This document shows, in pieces, positions 34,003 to 43,012 of a stretch of 64,000 nt of DNA. Within the stretch, counting starts at the first letter, position 1, and every line of letters starts with the position of its first letter. The position numbers were made by a program, and so were the translations under genes. Under the pieces are notes generated by a model. The model was given only the letters and a program-made list of their open reading frames with translations, searched no databases and had not been told where the DNA came from. This stretch comes from Limiplasma sp964416065 (GTDB lineage: Bacteria; Bacillota; Clostridia; Christensenellales; Aristaeellaceae): the NCBI GenBank assembly GCA_964416065.1, contig CAYQCL010000005.1:1-64000 (forward strand), read 5' to 3'.

Positions 34003-35156
34003 TATCCTAAGCTCCTTTCAAATTCGCTGATCTGGTAGTATTCAAGAATCTCACGGTTGATCTCAAAGCCCAGTCCCGCTCCCTTAGGCAGACCTATCAA
34101 CCCTTCAGCAAGGGAGGGTCGATTGAGGTTGAGTTCTTCGCGTAGCAAATTGTGACTGCGATCGTATTCCAGCCACACAGGAGCGGGATTGAGGCTGTCC
34201 GGATAATCTGGCAGGCTAAACGCCGCGTGAATTCCCGTTTGCAGAGCGACAGCGCTTCCCCAGATGTGAGGACAGCAGCGAATGTTATGAATCGTGGACA
34301 GCATTGCCACGTTGGCAAACTCACTCAGGCCGCCGGTCACACAGCAGTCAGGCTGCACGATGTCCACGGCGCGGGCTTCTAACAACCGAGCAAACCCATA
34401 TCGTGTAAACTCTGCCTCCCCGCCCGCGATGGGAATGTTGGTTTTATTCCGTACTTCACAGTAACCGCGAATGTCCTCTGGCGGCACAGGTTCTTCAAAC
34501 CAGAAAATATCAAATTCCTCCACCCGATGGGCCAAGGCCAATGCATCCGTGGCATTGTAAGCGTGATTGGCGTCCAGCATCAAGGCAACATTTCCGCCCA
34601 CGGCTTGACGGATACTTTTTACAAGCCTTGCGTCACGCTCCACGCCAAAGCCCACCTTGATCTTCATTCCTGTAAAGCCTTGCGACACATAAGCCTGTGC
34701 CTCGTCCACAAGGTCGGAGTCGGTAGTGTTCGCCATACGGTAAAAGCCGGTGGCATAGGGACGCACATCTGTCCGTCCCGCGCCACCCATGAGCTGGTAT
34801 ACAGGCAGGTTTAGCGCCTTTCCCGCGATGTCCCATAAAGCGATATCCACGGCGCTAATGGCCTCTACCGTCGCACCCTTCTGACCGTGATCGCGTAAAG
34901 AATTATACATCTGTCTCCAAAGAACCCCACGATCCAACGGATTCTTTCCCAGAATCATTGGAATGTACACCTGTTCCAGAATCGCATGATTGACATATGG
35001 GTTGCCAAACGCCTCTCCCCAACCTGTGATACCGGTATCTGTGGTCATCTCCAGCAGAAGCATCGTTCGCGCGTCATACCACGCCTGCGAGTAACAAAAC
35101 CGCTTGCTGCCCAATTCTTGACGCACAACATGTAACCTGATCCGTTCAATTCTCAT
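34002..35156 (-). CDS. Enolase-superfamily sugar-acid dehydratase / lactone cycloisomerase
   Basis: 384-residue mandelate-racemase-type enzyme. The KxK base is GMKIKVGFG; metal ligands are in LMLDANHAY, WFEEPVPPED and AGGEAEFTR; the His base region is CCPHIWGSAVAL. The segment YNSLRDHGQKGATVEAISAVDI and the spacing of motifs resemble D-galactarolactone cycloisomerase (Gci) of Agrobacterium more than gluconate or galactonate dehydratases. Either activity would yield a 2-keto-3-deoxy acid for the kinase and aldolase downstream. It overlaps the GH2 gene by 11 bases. Confidence 0.82.
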   Translation of the reverse strand: MRIERIRLHVVRQELGSKRFCYSQAWYDARTMLLLEMTTDTGITGWGEAFGNPYVNHAILEQVYIPMILGKNPLDRGVLWRQMYNSLRDHGQKGATVEAISAVDIALWDIAGKALNLPVYQLMGGAGRTDVRPYATGFYRMANTTDSDLVDEAQAYVSQGFTGMKIKVGFGVERDARLVKSIRQAVGGNVALMLDANHAYNATDALALAHRVEEFDIFWFEEPVPPEDIRGYCEVRNKTNIPIAGGEAEFTRYGFARLLEARAVDIVQPDCCVTGGLSEFANVAMLSTIHNIRCCPHIWGSAVALQTGIHAAFSLPDYPDSLNPAPVWLEYDRSHNLLREELNLNRPSLAEGLIGLPKGAGLGFEINREILEYYQISEFERSLG

Positions 35157-37956
35157 CGGTTGCCTCTTTCTCCAGCCACCTGGCCAAGTTGAAAAAGATT
35201 TGATCGGCCACAGGATCCTGCCCCAACGACTGAGTTAGCCGCAAAGTGGAGAGCAGGTAACGTCCCTTTCCATAGGAGCGGAAAAACACATCGGCCGCGT
35301 CATACGCTCCGGATACGCCGGTGTAGTTCTGCTTATCCATCTCGTCCTGCCACCAACCGTAGCCGATCATGCCCAGTTCCCAGTCATGCCCTTGATTACG
35401 CACGGAGCGGCGCGGACAAACGTTTTGATACATCTCGCCCATCATGCCGTCGGGCAAACCGCGAAACAGTGGGTGTCCTCGACGTATCACGTGATTGTTG
35501 GGGGTCCAATATCCAAAGCTCTCACAAGTGCGTAACGGGAAAGGAAGCAGTCCTTCCGGAAGCTCCATTTCGTTGACAACGCGTCTAATGCCCAACGGCA
35601 ACTCGAGCACGGCTACTGTCGCTCCGGCCTGTGCAAAGGATGCAAGCTTTGCACCGTCTGTGGGAGTCAGGTTGCCCAGTACATAAATCACTCGGGAGCT
35701 GCTATCCGCTTCTCGCGAGGACAAGCCTGCACGATCCATCAGCTGGCGAAGCGTACCGCACGTATCATACAGGGAAAGTGGGCTCGATACGTCACAAACA
35801 GGTCGGAGCACGGAAAAGAATGTCTCGTTCTGAGCCGCACCCCATGTAACATTTATCCGATATTGTCCCTCTGGTAAAGGGCCAAGGCAAACGTCCTCTA
35901 ACCGTACGGCGGTATGGTCAGCCCGTGCCATGTGCTCATATCGAAAGAATTCATTTCCATTTTCGTTTGTGATTTTTATCTGTAGAGATGCACTTAGATC
36001 TTCTGCGTCACTCACCACATGGCAGGCCAAAACTGGAGACTCGCCGGGGTAATAGTTGGCCTTGTCCGGACGGACTGATGTAAACGTTGCCGCAAACGCG
36101 TGCTTCATGACGGAATATGCCGCCTTGGGGCGACGATGAATGTCAAGCATGCCCGCTCCAACAACCCAGTCGCCATCCACAAAGGCATGAATGCCAATAC
36201 CCGCCACTCGCGGATTGACACGACATGCCTCCAGCATATCCTTGTTAGCGGCCGCATGACGCTCTTGCTCCGCCTGACACCATGCCTCCAATGATCCGAA
36301 TTCTTCTAATATACCAGTATCACGCAGCAACCGCTGATAGGTGGAGTATAGCCGACGATGAATTTTGTAATCTGGGGTCAGAGGGTTAGCGCCGCATGCA
36401 TAGGTTTGCATCACGGCGGACAGATCGGGAACACTGCCATATCCCAGTTCTGTTACGTTGGTCAGCACATCTGGAATGACCAAGCTTTCGGTATTGCTGC
36501 CCTTTGTCAGGCCAATGCGCTCCATTTCTGCTTGATTGTGACCCAAACAATACAATTCAGCATAGGTGTCGTTGTTCACCGGAGCGCCAGGATAGAAGTG
36601 TACGTCCGCAATCACAGAGGGGGACCATTTTCCCGGCAGATATACGCTGGCACCGTCGTAAAAACCGCCGGATTCGTCCAGAATCATGCGGCTTTCGTCC
36701 AATCCGCGAGCGACCAGCGCCATGGGGTGGCGCAGGCGCTTGAGATCCTGCCGATGGACCTCGTTAAACACCTCCCACATTACAATGCAGGGATGATTGC
36801 GATCTCGCAGAATCATTTCGCGTAAATCCTGTTCAATGCGATCTGCCATAGCAGGGGAGGACTGCGGCCAGAATCGCATACATTCTACTGCAATGGCGCC
36901 TACCATCAGCATGCCCATGCGATCGGCCTTCTCATAGACGATAGGAGGTTGAGGTTTGCGCCAGGGACGCAGCAGGTTGAGTCCTGCTTCTTTGGCCAGC
37001 CGAAGCTCCTTTTCAATCAGATCTGGCGTTTCGGGGAAGGCCAGCGTGTTGGGATAGTACCCCTCGTAAAATGCGGCCTTGAGTAGCAGCTTTTTTCCGT
37101 TTAGATAGAAATCCCGACCACATACGGTAAATTCCCGCATGCCAAACACAAAGCTAAGCTCGTCCTGCTGACACCCATCTGATTGCAGCTTCAAACAAAC
37201 TCTGTAAAGGTTCGGCGCGTCAGGAGACCATAGAAGTGGAGAATGGATTGGAGCCTTAACTTCCAAATCAGACGTCCCTGGGCGCAGACGCAGTTCCCTG
37301 CGTTCTTCAAAGACGATTGCGCCATCGGCCTCCTGAGAGATCAGCGTTTCCAGGGTCGCATTGGATTCACATAGCAACGTATTGTGTGCAGAAAAATAGA
37401 TCATAGTCTGGCTGAGTCTTAGATCAGGACAGGCGAAGGGATGGGTAAGGTACAGGGCGCCCGTCAGCAGGAGGGTCACATCCTGCCATATTCCACCGGC
37501 GATAGCGCCGCGCCAGTGCGGCATTTCATTGTAGCCTAGTCCATCAATAGATTCGCGGCGTGTTATGAGAGGCGTAATTACGCGCACGACAAGGTGATTC
37601 TCGGAGCCAGGCAGCACAAGGTCGCTGATTTCAAATTCAAAATCCGTGTAGCCACCATCATGGTAGCCAATGGGGTGCCCGTTGAGCCATACCTCAGCAC
37701 GGTAATTCACCGCACCAAAGCGCAGCCGTGCGCATCCGCCATCCATTCCGCCTTCATACACGAACGCACGGTGGAACCAGGCCACGCCTTCAAAGTCCTC
37801 CACGTAGGTTTCCAAACAGCAGGGAATGCATATCTGTCGCACGTCAGGACGGGCCAGCAGTACATCGTGCCGTTCCCAGTGCAGAGATTTGCCCTGCAGC
37901 TTATCATCAATGACAACCTGCCATATTCCGTTCAGGGACAATGCTGTTGCTTTCAT
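35146..37956 (-). CDS. Glycoside hydrolase family 2 enzyme with extra C-terminal domain
   Basis: 936-residue GH2-type retaining glycosidase. Sugar-binding and sandwich domains occupy residues 1-290 (WFHRAFVYEGG, VNYRAEVWLNGHPIG). The TIM barrel has the acid/base Glu in CIVMWEVFNEVH and a probable nucleophile Glu in NVTELGYG. After about residue 740 a Rossmann/amidotransferase-like domain (VIYVLGNLTPTDGAKLASFA, AGATVAVLELP) extends the usual length. There is no signal peptide, so it acts in the cytoplasm on an imported oligosaccharide or glycoside. Context suggests a uronic- or aldonic-acid glycoside. Confidence 0.85.
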   Translation of the reverse strand: MKATALSLNGIWQVVIDDKLQGKSLHWERHDVLLARPDVRQICIPCCLETYVEDFEGVAWFHRAFVYEGGMDGGCARLRFGAVNYRAEVWLNGHPIGYHDGGYTDFEFEISDLVLPGSENHLVVRVITPLITRRESIDGLGYNEMPHWRGAIAGGIWQDVTLLLTGALYLTHPFACPDLRLSQTMIYFSAHNTLLCESNATLETLISQEADGAIVFEERRELRLRPGTSDLEVKAPIHSPLLWSPDAPNLYRVCLKLQSDGCQQDELSFVFGMREFTVCGRDFYLNGKKLLLKAAFYEGYYPNTLAFPETPDLIEKELRLAKEAGLNLLRPWRKPQPPIVYEKADRMGMLMVGAIAVECMRFWPQSSPAMADRIEQDLREMILRDRNHPCIVMWEVFNEVHRQDLKRLRHPMALVARGLDESRMILDESGGFYDGASVYLPGKWSPSVIADVHFYPGAPVNNDTYAELYCLGHNQAEMERIGLTKGSNTESLVIPDVLTNVTELGYGSVPDLSAVMQTYACGANPLTPDYKIHRRLYSTYQRLLRDTGILEEFGSLEAWCQAEQERHAAANKDMLEACRVNPRVAGIGIHAFVDGDWVVGAGMLDIHRRPKAAYSVMKHAFAATFTSVRPDKANYYPGESPVLACHVVSDAEDLSASLQIKITNENGNEFFRYEHMARADHTAVRLEDVCLGPLPEGQYRINVTWGAAQNETFFSVLRPVCDVSSPLSLYDTCGTLRQLMDRAGLSSREADSSSRVIYVLGNLTPTDGAKLASFAQAGATVAVLELPLGIRRVVNEMELPEGLLPFPLRTCESFGYWTPNNHVIRRGHPLFRGLPDGMMGEMYQNVCPRRSVRNQGHDWELGMIGYGWWQDEMDKQNYTGVSGAYDAADVFFRSYGKGRYLLSTLRLTQSLGQDPVADQIFFNLARWLEKEATDEN

Positions 37957-38034
37957 GCTTATGGCTCCTTTGGCAGTTGATCAATAGTGGGGACAGGGCG
38001 GCAACCACCCCGTCCCCTGATAGGCTCGGCATGC

Positions 38035-39315
38035 TTATTGGTATGAAGCCAGCAGGGTATCCAGTTCATCCTTTACGTAGGCCATTCCGTCCGCAGCCGT
38101 CATATCACCTACGGCAATCTGGTCGCGTACCTCGTTCCATACTTCCATAAACAGGTCGTTGTCAGGGATCCAAGGGGCCGCGACTGCGGTGGAAGCACAG
38201 GCCTGGTAGACCTCAGAATGAACGGGAGGATCATACACCAGCACGCCGGATTCAAAGGCTTCTACCACGGGAATGCCGCCGCCTCCATTTGCCATCATAG
38301 ATTTTGCATTTTCGTAGTTGCTGAAAAATTGAATCACTTCCCATGCCTCGTCAGGATGGGCGGAATTAGCGGGAATGGTATAGGCCAGACCGGAACCCCA
38401 GTTGCCGGTTTGTGTGCCTTGTGGGCCTACAGGCCAAGGCACAATGCCGTATTCGAAGGGAAGATCACGGAAGGAGGCGCGATAGTACAGGCAATCGCCC
38501 CACATAGCGGCACGTTGCGCAGGAACCATTGAGGTGGGATAGTTTTCTGCGGCGATGCATAGCGGCGCCACACCATACTCCGTGTGTAGCTTAAACATGA
38601 AGTCCACAGCCTCTACAAACGCACTGTCTGTCAGCAGACTTTCGGTCTTATCCTCGTTGTAAAAGGAAGCGCCATTGCTCCATACCCAGTTGGCAGTCCA
38701 CCAGATCCCCTCTTCAGAGGTAAAGCCATACACCTTGTCGGTACCTTCGCCCGTAGTCAACTTTTGGGCATATTCCAGAAATACATCCCAGGTCCATTGG
38801 CCGCGCTGCCAGAGGTCGTAAGGATCCTCGAGACCGGCGTTTTTTATCATCTCCATGTTGTAGCCGATACACATCACGTTGATTTCGGCGGGTATACCGG
38901 TGGGATAACCCATGGGACTGTGTGTCTCGGTTAGATGGGGATAAAAATGATTCCAGCCGGGCTGGCTGATGTCATAGGTGGTCTCCACGTAAGGGGTCAG
39001 ATCCATCAACGCATTCTTTGAGGAAAACACGTTGATATTGTAATCGTTCACATGTGCTAGGTCAGGAGCGTTGCCAGAGGCGATGCGGGTAAGAAGCTTT
39101 TCGTGGTGCTCATCAGAGGCGGTAAAGGTGATTTTCACCTTAATATCGTCATGCGTAGCGTTAAACGCATCGGCAATCGCGGGGTAAACTGCGTCGCACC
39201 AGTCCGAGATGGCCATAAACTCTAACACTACGGGTTCATCGGACTGTGCCAGAGCGGAACCCGACAAGCCCAAAAGCATGATTAGGGCAAGTAGAACAGC
39301 CAGCTTTTTTTTCAT
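38035..39315 (-). CDS. Sugar ABC importer substrate-binding protein
   Basis: 426 residues, family 1 solute-binding protein (MalE/UgpB type). Signal peptide KLAVLLALIMLLGLSGSALA with cleavage before QSDEP; no lipobox. Conserved features: ITFTASDEHHEKLLTRIASG, APDLAHVND, GIPAEINVMCIGYN and WTWDVFLEYAQKL. It delivers the operon's carbohydrate to the two permeases upstream. No ATPase gene is present, so a shared MsmK/UgpC-type ATPase elsewhere must power it. Confidence 0.92.
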   Translation of the reverse strand: MKKKLAVLLALIMLLGLSGSALAQSDEPVVLEFMAISDWCDAVYPAIADAFNATHDDIKVKITFTASDEHHEKLLTRIASGNAPDLAHVNDYNINVFSSKNALMDLTPYVETTYDISQPGWNHFYPHLTETHSPMGYPTGIPAEINVMCIGYNMEMIKNAGLEDPYDLWQRGQWTWDVFLEYAQKLTTGEGTDKVYGFTSEEGIWWTANWVWSNGASFYNEDKTESLLTDSAFVEAVDFMFKLHTEYGVAPLCIAAENYPTSMVPAQRAAMWGDCLYYRASFRDLPFEYGIVPWPVGPQGTQTGNWGSGLAYTIPANSAHPDEAWEVIQFFSNYENAKSMMANGGGGIPVVEAFESGVLVYDPPVHSEVYQACASTAVAAPWIPDNDLFMEVWNEVRDQIAVGDMTAADGMAYVKDELDTLLASYQ

Positions 39316-39398
39316 AATACATTCTCCTCATATTATAGAGTAGTAGTTTAGTGGTTAACGAAATTTTCTTCGTTTCCCTCCTCCCAAAGACTTGACTT

Positions 39399-39461
39399 TT
39401 AATAGTTAGTCTTTTCTTTATTGATGGAAGATCGGTCATTCCGTTGCCGCTGCATTGGCAT
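39399..39461 (-). CDS. Possible 20-residue peptide with perfect Shine-Dalgarno
   Basis: ATG at 39461 follows AAGGAGGTGACA, the best ribosome binding site in the window. It encodes MPMQRQRNDRSSINKEKTNY with TAA at 39401. It lies in the 208-base gap between the permease and binding-protein genes. It could be a leader ORF influencing expression of the binding protein, or a real small basic peptide. Confidence 0.45.
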   Translation of the reverse strand: MPMQRQRNDRSSINKEKTNY

Positions 39462-39523
39462 TGTCACCTCCTTGTATTTGGCGGCAGTTGCATTTCGGTC
39501 AAATTTTTTCGTCAGGAAAACGA

Positions 39524-40354
39524 TCAGCCTTTCACGCCTGAGGAGACGACGCTTTCCATAAAGTAACGCTGCGAGAAAATATAAAACACAAGCATAGGGA
39601 TGACCCCTACCGAGGCGGCCGCCATCTGATGAGGCAAGTCCACGGTAAAGGTTGTTTTGTACATGGACAGCACCACAGGCAACGTGCGCAGCGCAGGCGA
39701 ATCCACCACAATCATAGGCCAGAGCAGGTCGTTCCAAGGGGCAGTGAAGGAAAATACACCCAATACCAGTAGCTGAGATTGGCATAATGGCAGCATCAAT
39801 GACACAAATCGGGTCATGTAGCCACCACCGTCGATGATAATGGATTCCTCCAGCTCGCGTGGAATTTGCATAAAGCTCTGCCTAAGCAAAAACACGCCAA
39901 AGGGTGTAAAAAAGTAGGGCAACAGAATACCAGTATACGAATCCAGCAACGATAGCTTTTGCGCAATCAAATAGGTTGGAATTAGTGTTACAAAGGTGGG
40001 CACCATCAGCGAAGCCATGAACAGAAGGAAAATCTTATCGCGCCCGGGAAAGGACAGACGAGCGAAGGCGTAGGCACCCGTGGAAGAGGTAAAAAGCTGC
40101 AAAACCAAAGCCAGAAGCGCAATACACAGCGTATGGAAAAAGGTTTGAAGAACGCCGTCGCCAATGAGCACATCCGTCCAGTTTTGCCATTGCGGATCAC
40201 TTGGCCAAAGAGTGGGCGGAATGATGGTAGCCTCCGTGATTGTTTTAATGGACGTGACTAGCATCCAAAACAAGGGGAAGACCATCACTACAGCGCCCAG
40301 GATTAACGCAAGATGAATGAGGCCCGTGGCTAGTGGAGATCTTTGACGTTTCAT
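39524..40354 (-). CDS. Sugar ABC permease, MalG type
   Basis: 276 residues with six helices, typical CUT1 second permease: FPLFWMLVTSIKTITEA at the N-terminus and the EAA-like loop RELEESIIIDGGGYMTRFVSLMLPL. The start at 40354 is preceded by GAGGAGGTG. It pairs with the upstream permease and the binding protein. Confidence 0.92.
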   Translation of the reverse strand: MKRQRSPLATGLIHLALILGAVVMVFPLFWMLVTSIKTITEATIIPPTLWPSDPQWQNWTDVLIGDGVLQTFFHTLCIALLALVLQLFTSSTGAYAFARLSFPGRDKIFLLFMASLMVPTFVTLIPTYLIAQKLSLLDSYTGILLPYFFTPFGVFLLRQSFMQIPRELEESIIIDGGGYMTRFVSLMLPLCQSQLLVLGVFSFTAPWNDLLWPMIVVDSPALRTLPVVLSMYKTTFTVDLPHQMAAASVGVIPMLVFYIFSQRYFMESVVSSGVKG

Positions 40355-40365
40355 GGCGCACCTCC

Positions 40366-41265
40366 TCAATCATAATAAACCCAGCGCTTTTGTCCATACC
40401 ACTGCAACAGCGTTAACAGCATGATGATGACGAACAGCGCCGTGGACAATGCCGCCGCGTATCCAAAGTCAAAGCGCTTAAAGGCGTTGGAGTAAATGTA
40501 ATAGCCGATGGTACGCGTAGCTCCTGCCGGTCCACCCTTGGTCATGATGTAGATGGGATCAAAAATTTGGAAGGAGAAAATGACCTCTGTAATCATGACA
40601 AACAAAATGGTGGGGGAAAGAAGAGGAAATGTTACGTAACGGAAACGCTGCCAAGCACTAGCACCATTTAAATAGCTTACCTCATAGAGTGACTGGTCAA
40701 TAGCAGTCATGCCGCCAAGCAGAAGAAGCGTGGTATAACCAAGCTGTTTCCAAGACGAAACAATAATCAAAGATAGCATGGCTATGCTTTTGCTTGTTAA
40801 CCATGGTACTGAAGATAAGCCTACAAGATTGAGCAGATAGTTTATTGGTCCCACGTCCTGCGAAAACAGAAAGCTCCACACAACGGCTGCCGCTGCCCAT
40901 GGAATGATAACCGGTATAAAGTAGATGGATTTGTATAGCTCGGCACCTTTCAAGCCCTTGTGAAATAATGAGCTCAACACTAGTCCAAGCGTCAGACGGA
41001 ATATCATGCAGCCTACCACATAATAGAACGTTTGCGAAAGCACACGGTAAAATGTGCTGTCCCGGAACATTTTTGCTAGCAGTGACACTCCTGCAAATGT
41101 TGGCGTTCCAATCAAATCCCAGTTGAACAGGCTTAACACAAAGGTAAACAGCGTGGGTAATAGCCGTACCACCAAAAATCCTAAAAGGCATGGCAATAGG
41201 AATACCCATGCTACTCTGGCTTCGTGCTTTTGGCGCTGTGTTCTAACGGAAGGAATAGCGGTCAT
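40366..41265 (-). CDS. Sugar ABC permease, MalF/UgpA type
   Basis: 299 residues with six helices: VAWVFLLPCLLGFLVVRLLP, NYLLNLVGLSSVPWL and the coupling loop EVSYLNGASAWQRFRYVTFPLL. It is the first gene of the sugar-acid operon. I prefer the ATG at 41265, which has AAGGAG 8 bases upstream; GTG 41274 and ATG 41271 are too close to it. Confidence 0.92.
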   Translation of the reverse strand: MTAIPSVRTQRQKHEARVAWVFLLPCLLGFLVVRLLPTLFTFVLSLFNWDLIGTPTFAGVSLLAKMFRDSTFYRVLSQTFYYVVGCMIFRLTLGLVLSSLFHKGLKGAELYKSIYFIPVIIPWAAAAVVWSFLFSQDVGPINYLLNLVGLSSVPWLTSKSIAMLSLIIVSSWKQLGYTTLLLLGGMTAIDQSLYEVSYLNGASAWQRFRYVTFPLLSPTILFVMITEVIFSFQIFDPIYIMTKGGPAGATRTIGYYIYSNAFKRFDFGYAAALSTALFVIIMLLTLLQWYGQKRWVYYD

Positions 41266-41314
41266 TTTCATCACTCCTTATCTTTTATATTTAATAAGTG
41301 ATTTTATATTTATC

Positions 41315-41343
41315 ATTATATAGGACGATTCGACAAGTGTCAA
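41315..41343 (-). promoter_or_regulatory. Consensus promoter of the sugar-acid operon with embedded palindrome
   Basis: On the minus strand TTGACA (41343-41338), 17-base spacer, TATAAT (41320-41315). The -35 overlaps GACA-AG-TGTC (on the plus strand, 41332-41341), a short inverted repeat that could serve as a repressor site for the divergent IclR protein. Confidence 0.8.
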
Positions 41344-41546
41344 GACCTAAAGTTTGTGATTTTTTATAAATTCAAATCAGATTGGCTTTAGCCAAAATAG
41401 AGCGGGCCCATGTGATGATAAATAGAAATATATTCCTGAAAATTACATTTCAAATGATGCTAATCAATTCTGCTATGGACAGAATTCCAAATCATCCATA
41501 GTCGCGCTTTGTCAGGGTATCCTACCTAATCGCCTGACCTTATGTG

Positions 41547-41619
41547 TATACATAATATGTTAAATTGGTTCGCATGAAGTGTAGAAAATGTTTTTTTTGT
41601 GTGTTATGCTATACATAAT
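41547..41619. repeat. Direct repeat TATACATAAT upstream of the IclR gene
   Basis: TATACATAAT occurs at 41547-41556 and 41610-41619 on the plus strand, in the AT-rich divergent region. The sites could be regulator-binding half-sites, or one of them part of the IclR -10 region. The rest of 41344-41646 holds no gene. Confidence 0.45.
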
Positions 41620-41647
41620 CTATTGAGAGTATTGGAGGCTGTTTGAC

Positions 41648-42418
41648 ATGGGACGGACCTACAGCGCACCCGCTGCCCGTAAGGCAATTTGCCTGCTAGA
41701 GTTGATGGCAACGGAGGATAAACCCTTTTCTGTTACGGAACTGGCAATGCGTTTGGATGTAACGGTCAACTCGGTCTTTCGTATTTTAAAAGAATTGGAG
41801 ATGCTTCAGTATATTACAAAAAATGAAAACGATAGCACCTACACGCTCACAGCCAAGCTTTATTATTTGGGTGTCTCACTCAGCTCTCGCATTTCATTGA
41901 AGAATTCTGCCTATCCCTTCCTTACCCGATTGCGGGAGGGAACACACGAAACAACGCTTTTGACGACATTCGGTCAGAATTATTCCACTTTGATTGTTGA
42001 CCAGCAGATTAGTAGCGAGCCCATCAAATTCATTTCCACCGTGGGATTGGAGTATGCGTCCTACTCATCCGCTATGGGCAAGGCTATGCTGGCCTACCTC
42101 AGTACGCCAGAGCTAGAAAATTATCTCGCGCGCGTCACCTTTATTAAGGTGACCGAATATACGATCTCATCCGCAGATGATCTACGCCGTGAGCTTTTGC
42201 AAGTACGTACACAGGGATATGCCGTGGACTTGCAGGAATCGGTTCTGGGGCTCAAGTGTGTAGCGGCGCCTATCTTTTCTATTGGGGGACGGCTGGAGGG
42301 AGCGCTGGGGGTGTCAGCACTAGCCTTTCGCTTGCCTGACGCAAAGCTGGCCTTCGTAGCGCAAGAGGTATGTCGGCAGGCGCGGCTTTTGTCTGCCTCA
42401 CTAGGATATAACGTATAA
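41648..42418 (+). CDS. IclR-family transcriptional regulator
   Basis: 256 residues: winged helix-turn-helix (AICLLELMATEDKPFSVTEL, DVTVNSVFRILKELEMLQYI) in residues 8-75 and an IclR effector domain with SAMGKAMLAYLSTPELENYL and LGLKCVAAPIFSIGGRLEGA. It is divergent from the sugar-acid operon and very likely controls it in response to a pathway intermediate such as a 2-keto-3-deoxy acid. GGAGG precedes the start. Confidence 0.92.
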   Translation: MGRTYSAPAARKAICLLELMATEDKPFSVTELAMRLDVTVNSVFRILKELEMLQYITKNENDSTYTLTAKLYYLGVSLSSRISLKNSAYPFLTRLREGTHETTLLTTFGQNYSTLIVDQQISSEPIKFISTVGLEYASYSSAMGKAMLAYLSTPELENYLARVTFIKVTEYTISSADDLRRELLQVRTQGYAVDLQESVLGLKCVAAPIFSIGGRLEGALGVSALAFRLPDAKLAFVAQEVCRQARLLSASLGYNV

Positions 42419-42525
42419 AAAAAGTTACAATTCTTGCCTACGTCAACATGCTCTGCAAATGAAATCCAAAACCTGGAGAAGACTTAAAGGTTTAAAAAAA
42501 TACAATCATTGTGTCAACTAAAAAA

Positions 42526-42557
42526 CACGCAAAATCACCCTGCTGGTGTTTTGCGTG
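42526..42557. terminator. Bidirectional terminator between IclR and tRNA-Val
   Basis: CACGCAAAATCACC pairs with GGTGTTTTGCGTG (one bulge). The plus side is followed by CTTTTTG and the minus side by TTTTTTAG, so it can end both the IclR gene and minus-strand transcripts. Confidence 0.8.
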
Positions 42558-42576
42558 CTTTTTGTCATCCGATATA

Positions 42577-42606
42577 TAAAAAATCCATCTCTTTTGAGAC
42601 GGATTT
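42577..42606 (-). terminator. Terminator of tRNA-Val
   Basis: Immediately after the tRNA 3' end, on the minus strand, AAAATCCGTCTC and GAGATGGATTTT form a 12-bp stem with one mismatch, followed by TTTAT. Confidence 0.75.
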
Positions 42607-42682
42607 TGGTGGTCTGTACTGGACTCGAACCAGTGACCCCATCGATGTGAACGATGTGCTCTACCAACTGAGCCAACAGACC
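42607..42682 (-). tRNA. tRNA-Val (CAC)
   Basis: The minus strand folds as a 76-nt tRNA: acceptor GGTCTGT/ACAGACC, D-arm GGCTCAGTTGGTAGAGC, anticodon loop TTCACAT with CAC (complement of 42647-42649), T-arm with GGTTCGAGTCC, discriminator A and encoded CCA. It reads GUG codons for valine. It has its own consensus promoter and terminator. Confidence 0.97.
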
Positions 42683-42702
42683 ACGTCTTAACGACGCTGA
42701 TT

Positions 42703-42731
42703 ATTATACCATACTTCGGCGGGATTGTCAA
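42703..42731 (-). promoter_or_regulatory. Consensus promoter of tRNA-Val
   Basis: On the minus strand TTGACA (42731-42726), 17-base spacer, TATAAT (42708-42703) with TGG in front as extended -10. Confidence 0.9.
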
Positions 42732-42938
42732 TCATCCGCGAGAAAAAAGCTTGTAAGTTTCCCTCTTAGCCGGTTTTGATGCTCTGACGTAAATAATCAA
42801 AAAAGGACGCTGCTCTCGCAAAACAATCAAAACGGAGGAAGGACGAAAACCAAAGTTGCGAAAAACGTTTTGGGCAAATCACTTCAGTCTGTCAAGCAAG
42901 AAAAATGAGCATATCAGGGGCAGCGCTTGATGTGCGAC

Positions 42939-42967
42939 TTGTGTTTTCTTCAATAGCAATATATAAT
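42939..42967 (+). promoter_or_regulatory. Promoter of the VOC-protein gene
   Basis: TTGTGT (42939-42944), 17-base spacer, TATAAT (42962-42967), 46 bases before the chosen start. This placement rules out the in-frame ATG at 42905. The rest of 42732-42938 holds no gene. Confidence 0.75.
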
Positions 42968-43012
42968 CAAAGCCCGAGCATGAATTTTTGTTTTGGAATG
43001 GGAGGATACCAT

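Noticed and set aside
42509..42731. Small ORFs on both strands across 42500-42730
   Set aside because: They cover the tRNA-Val gene and its terminators and have no coding features.
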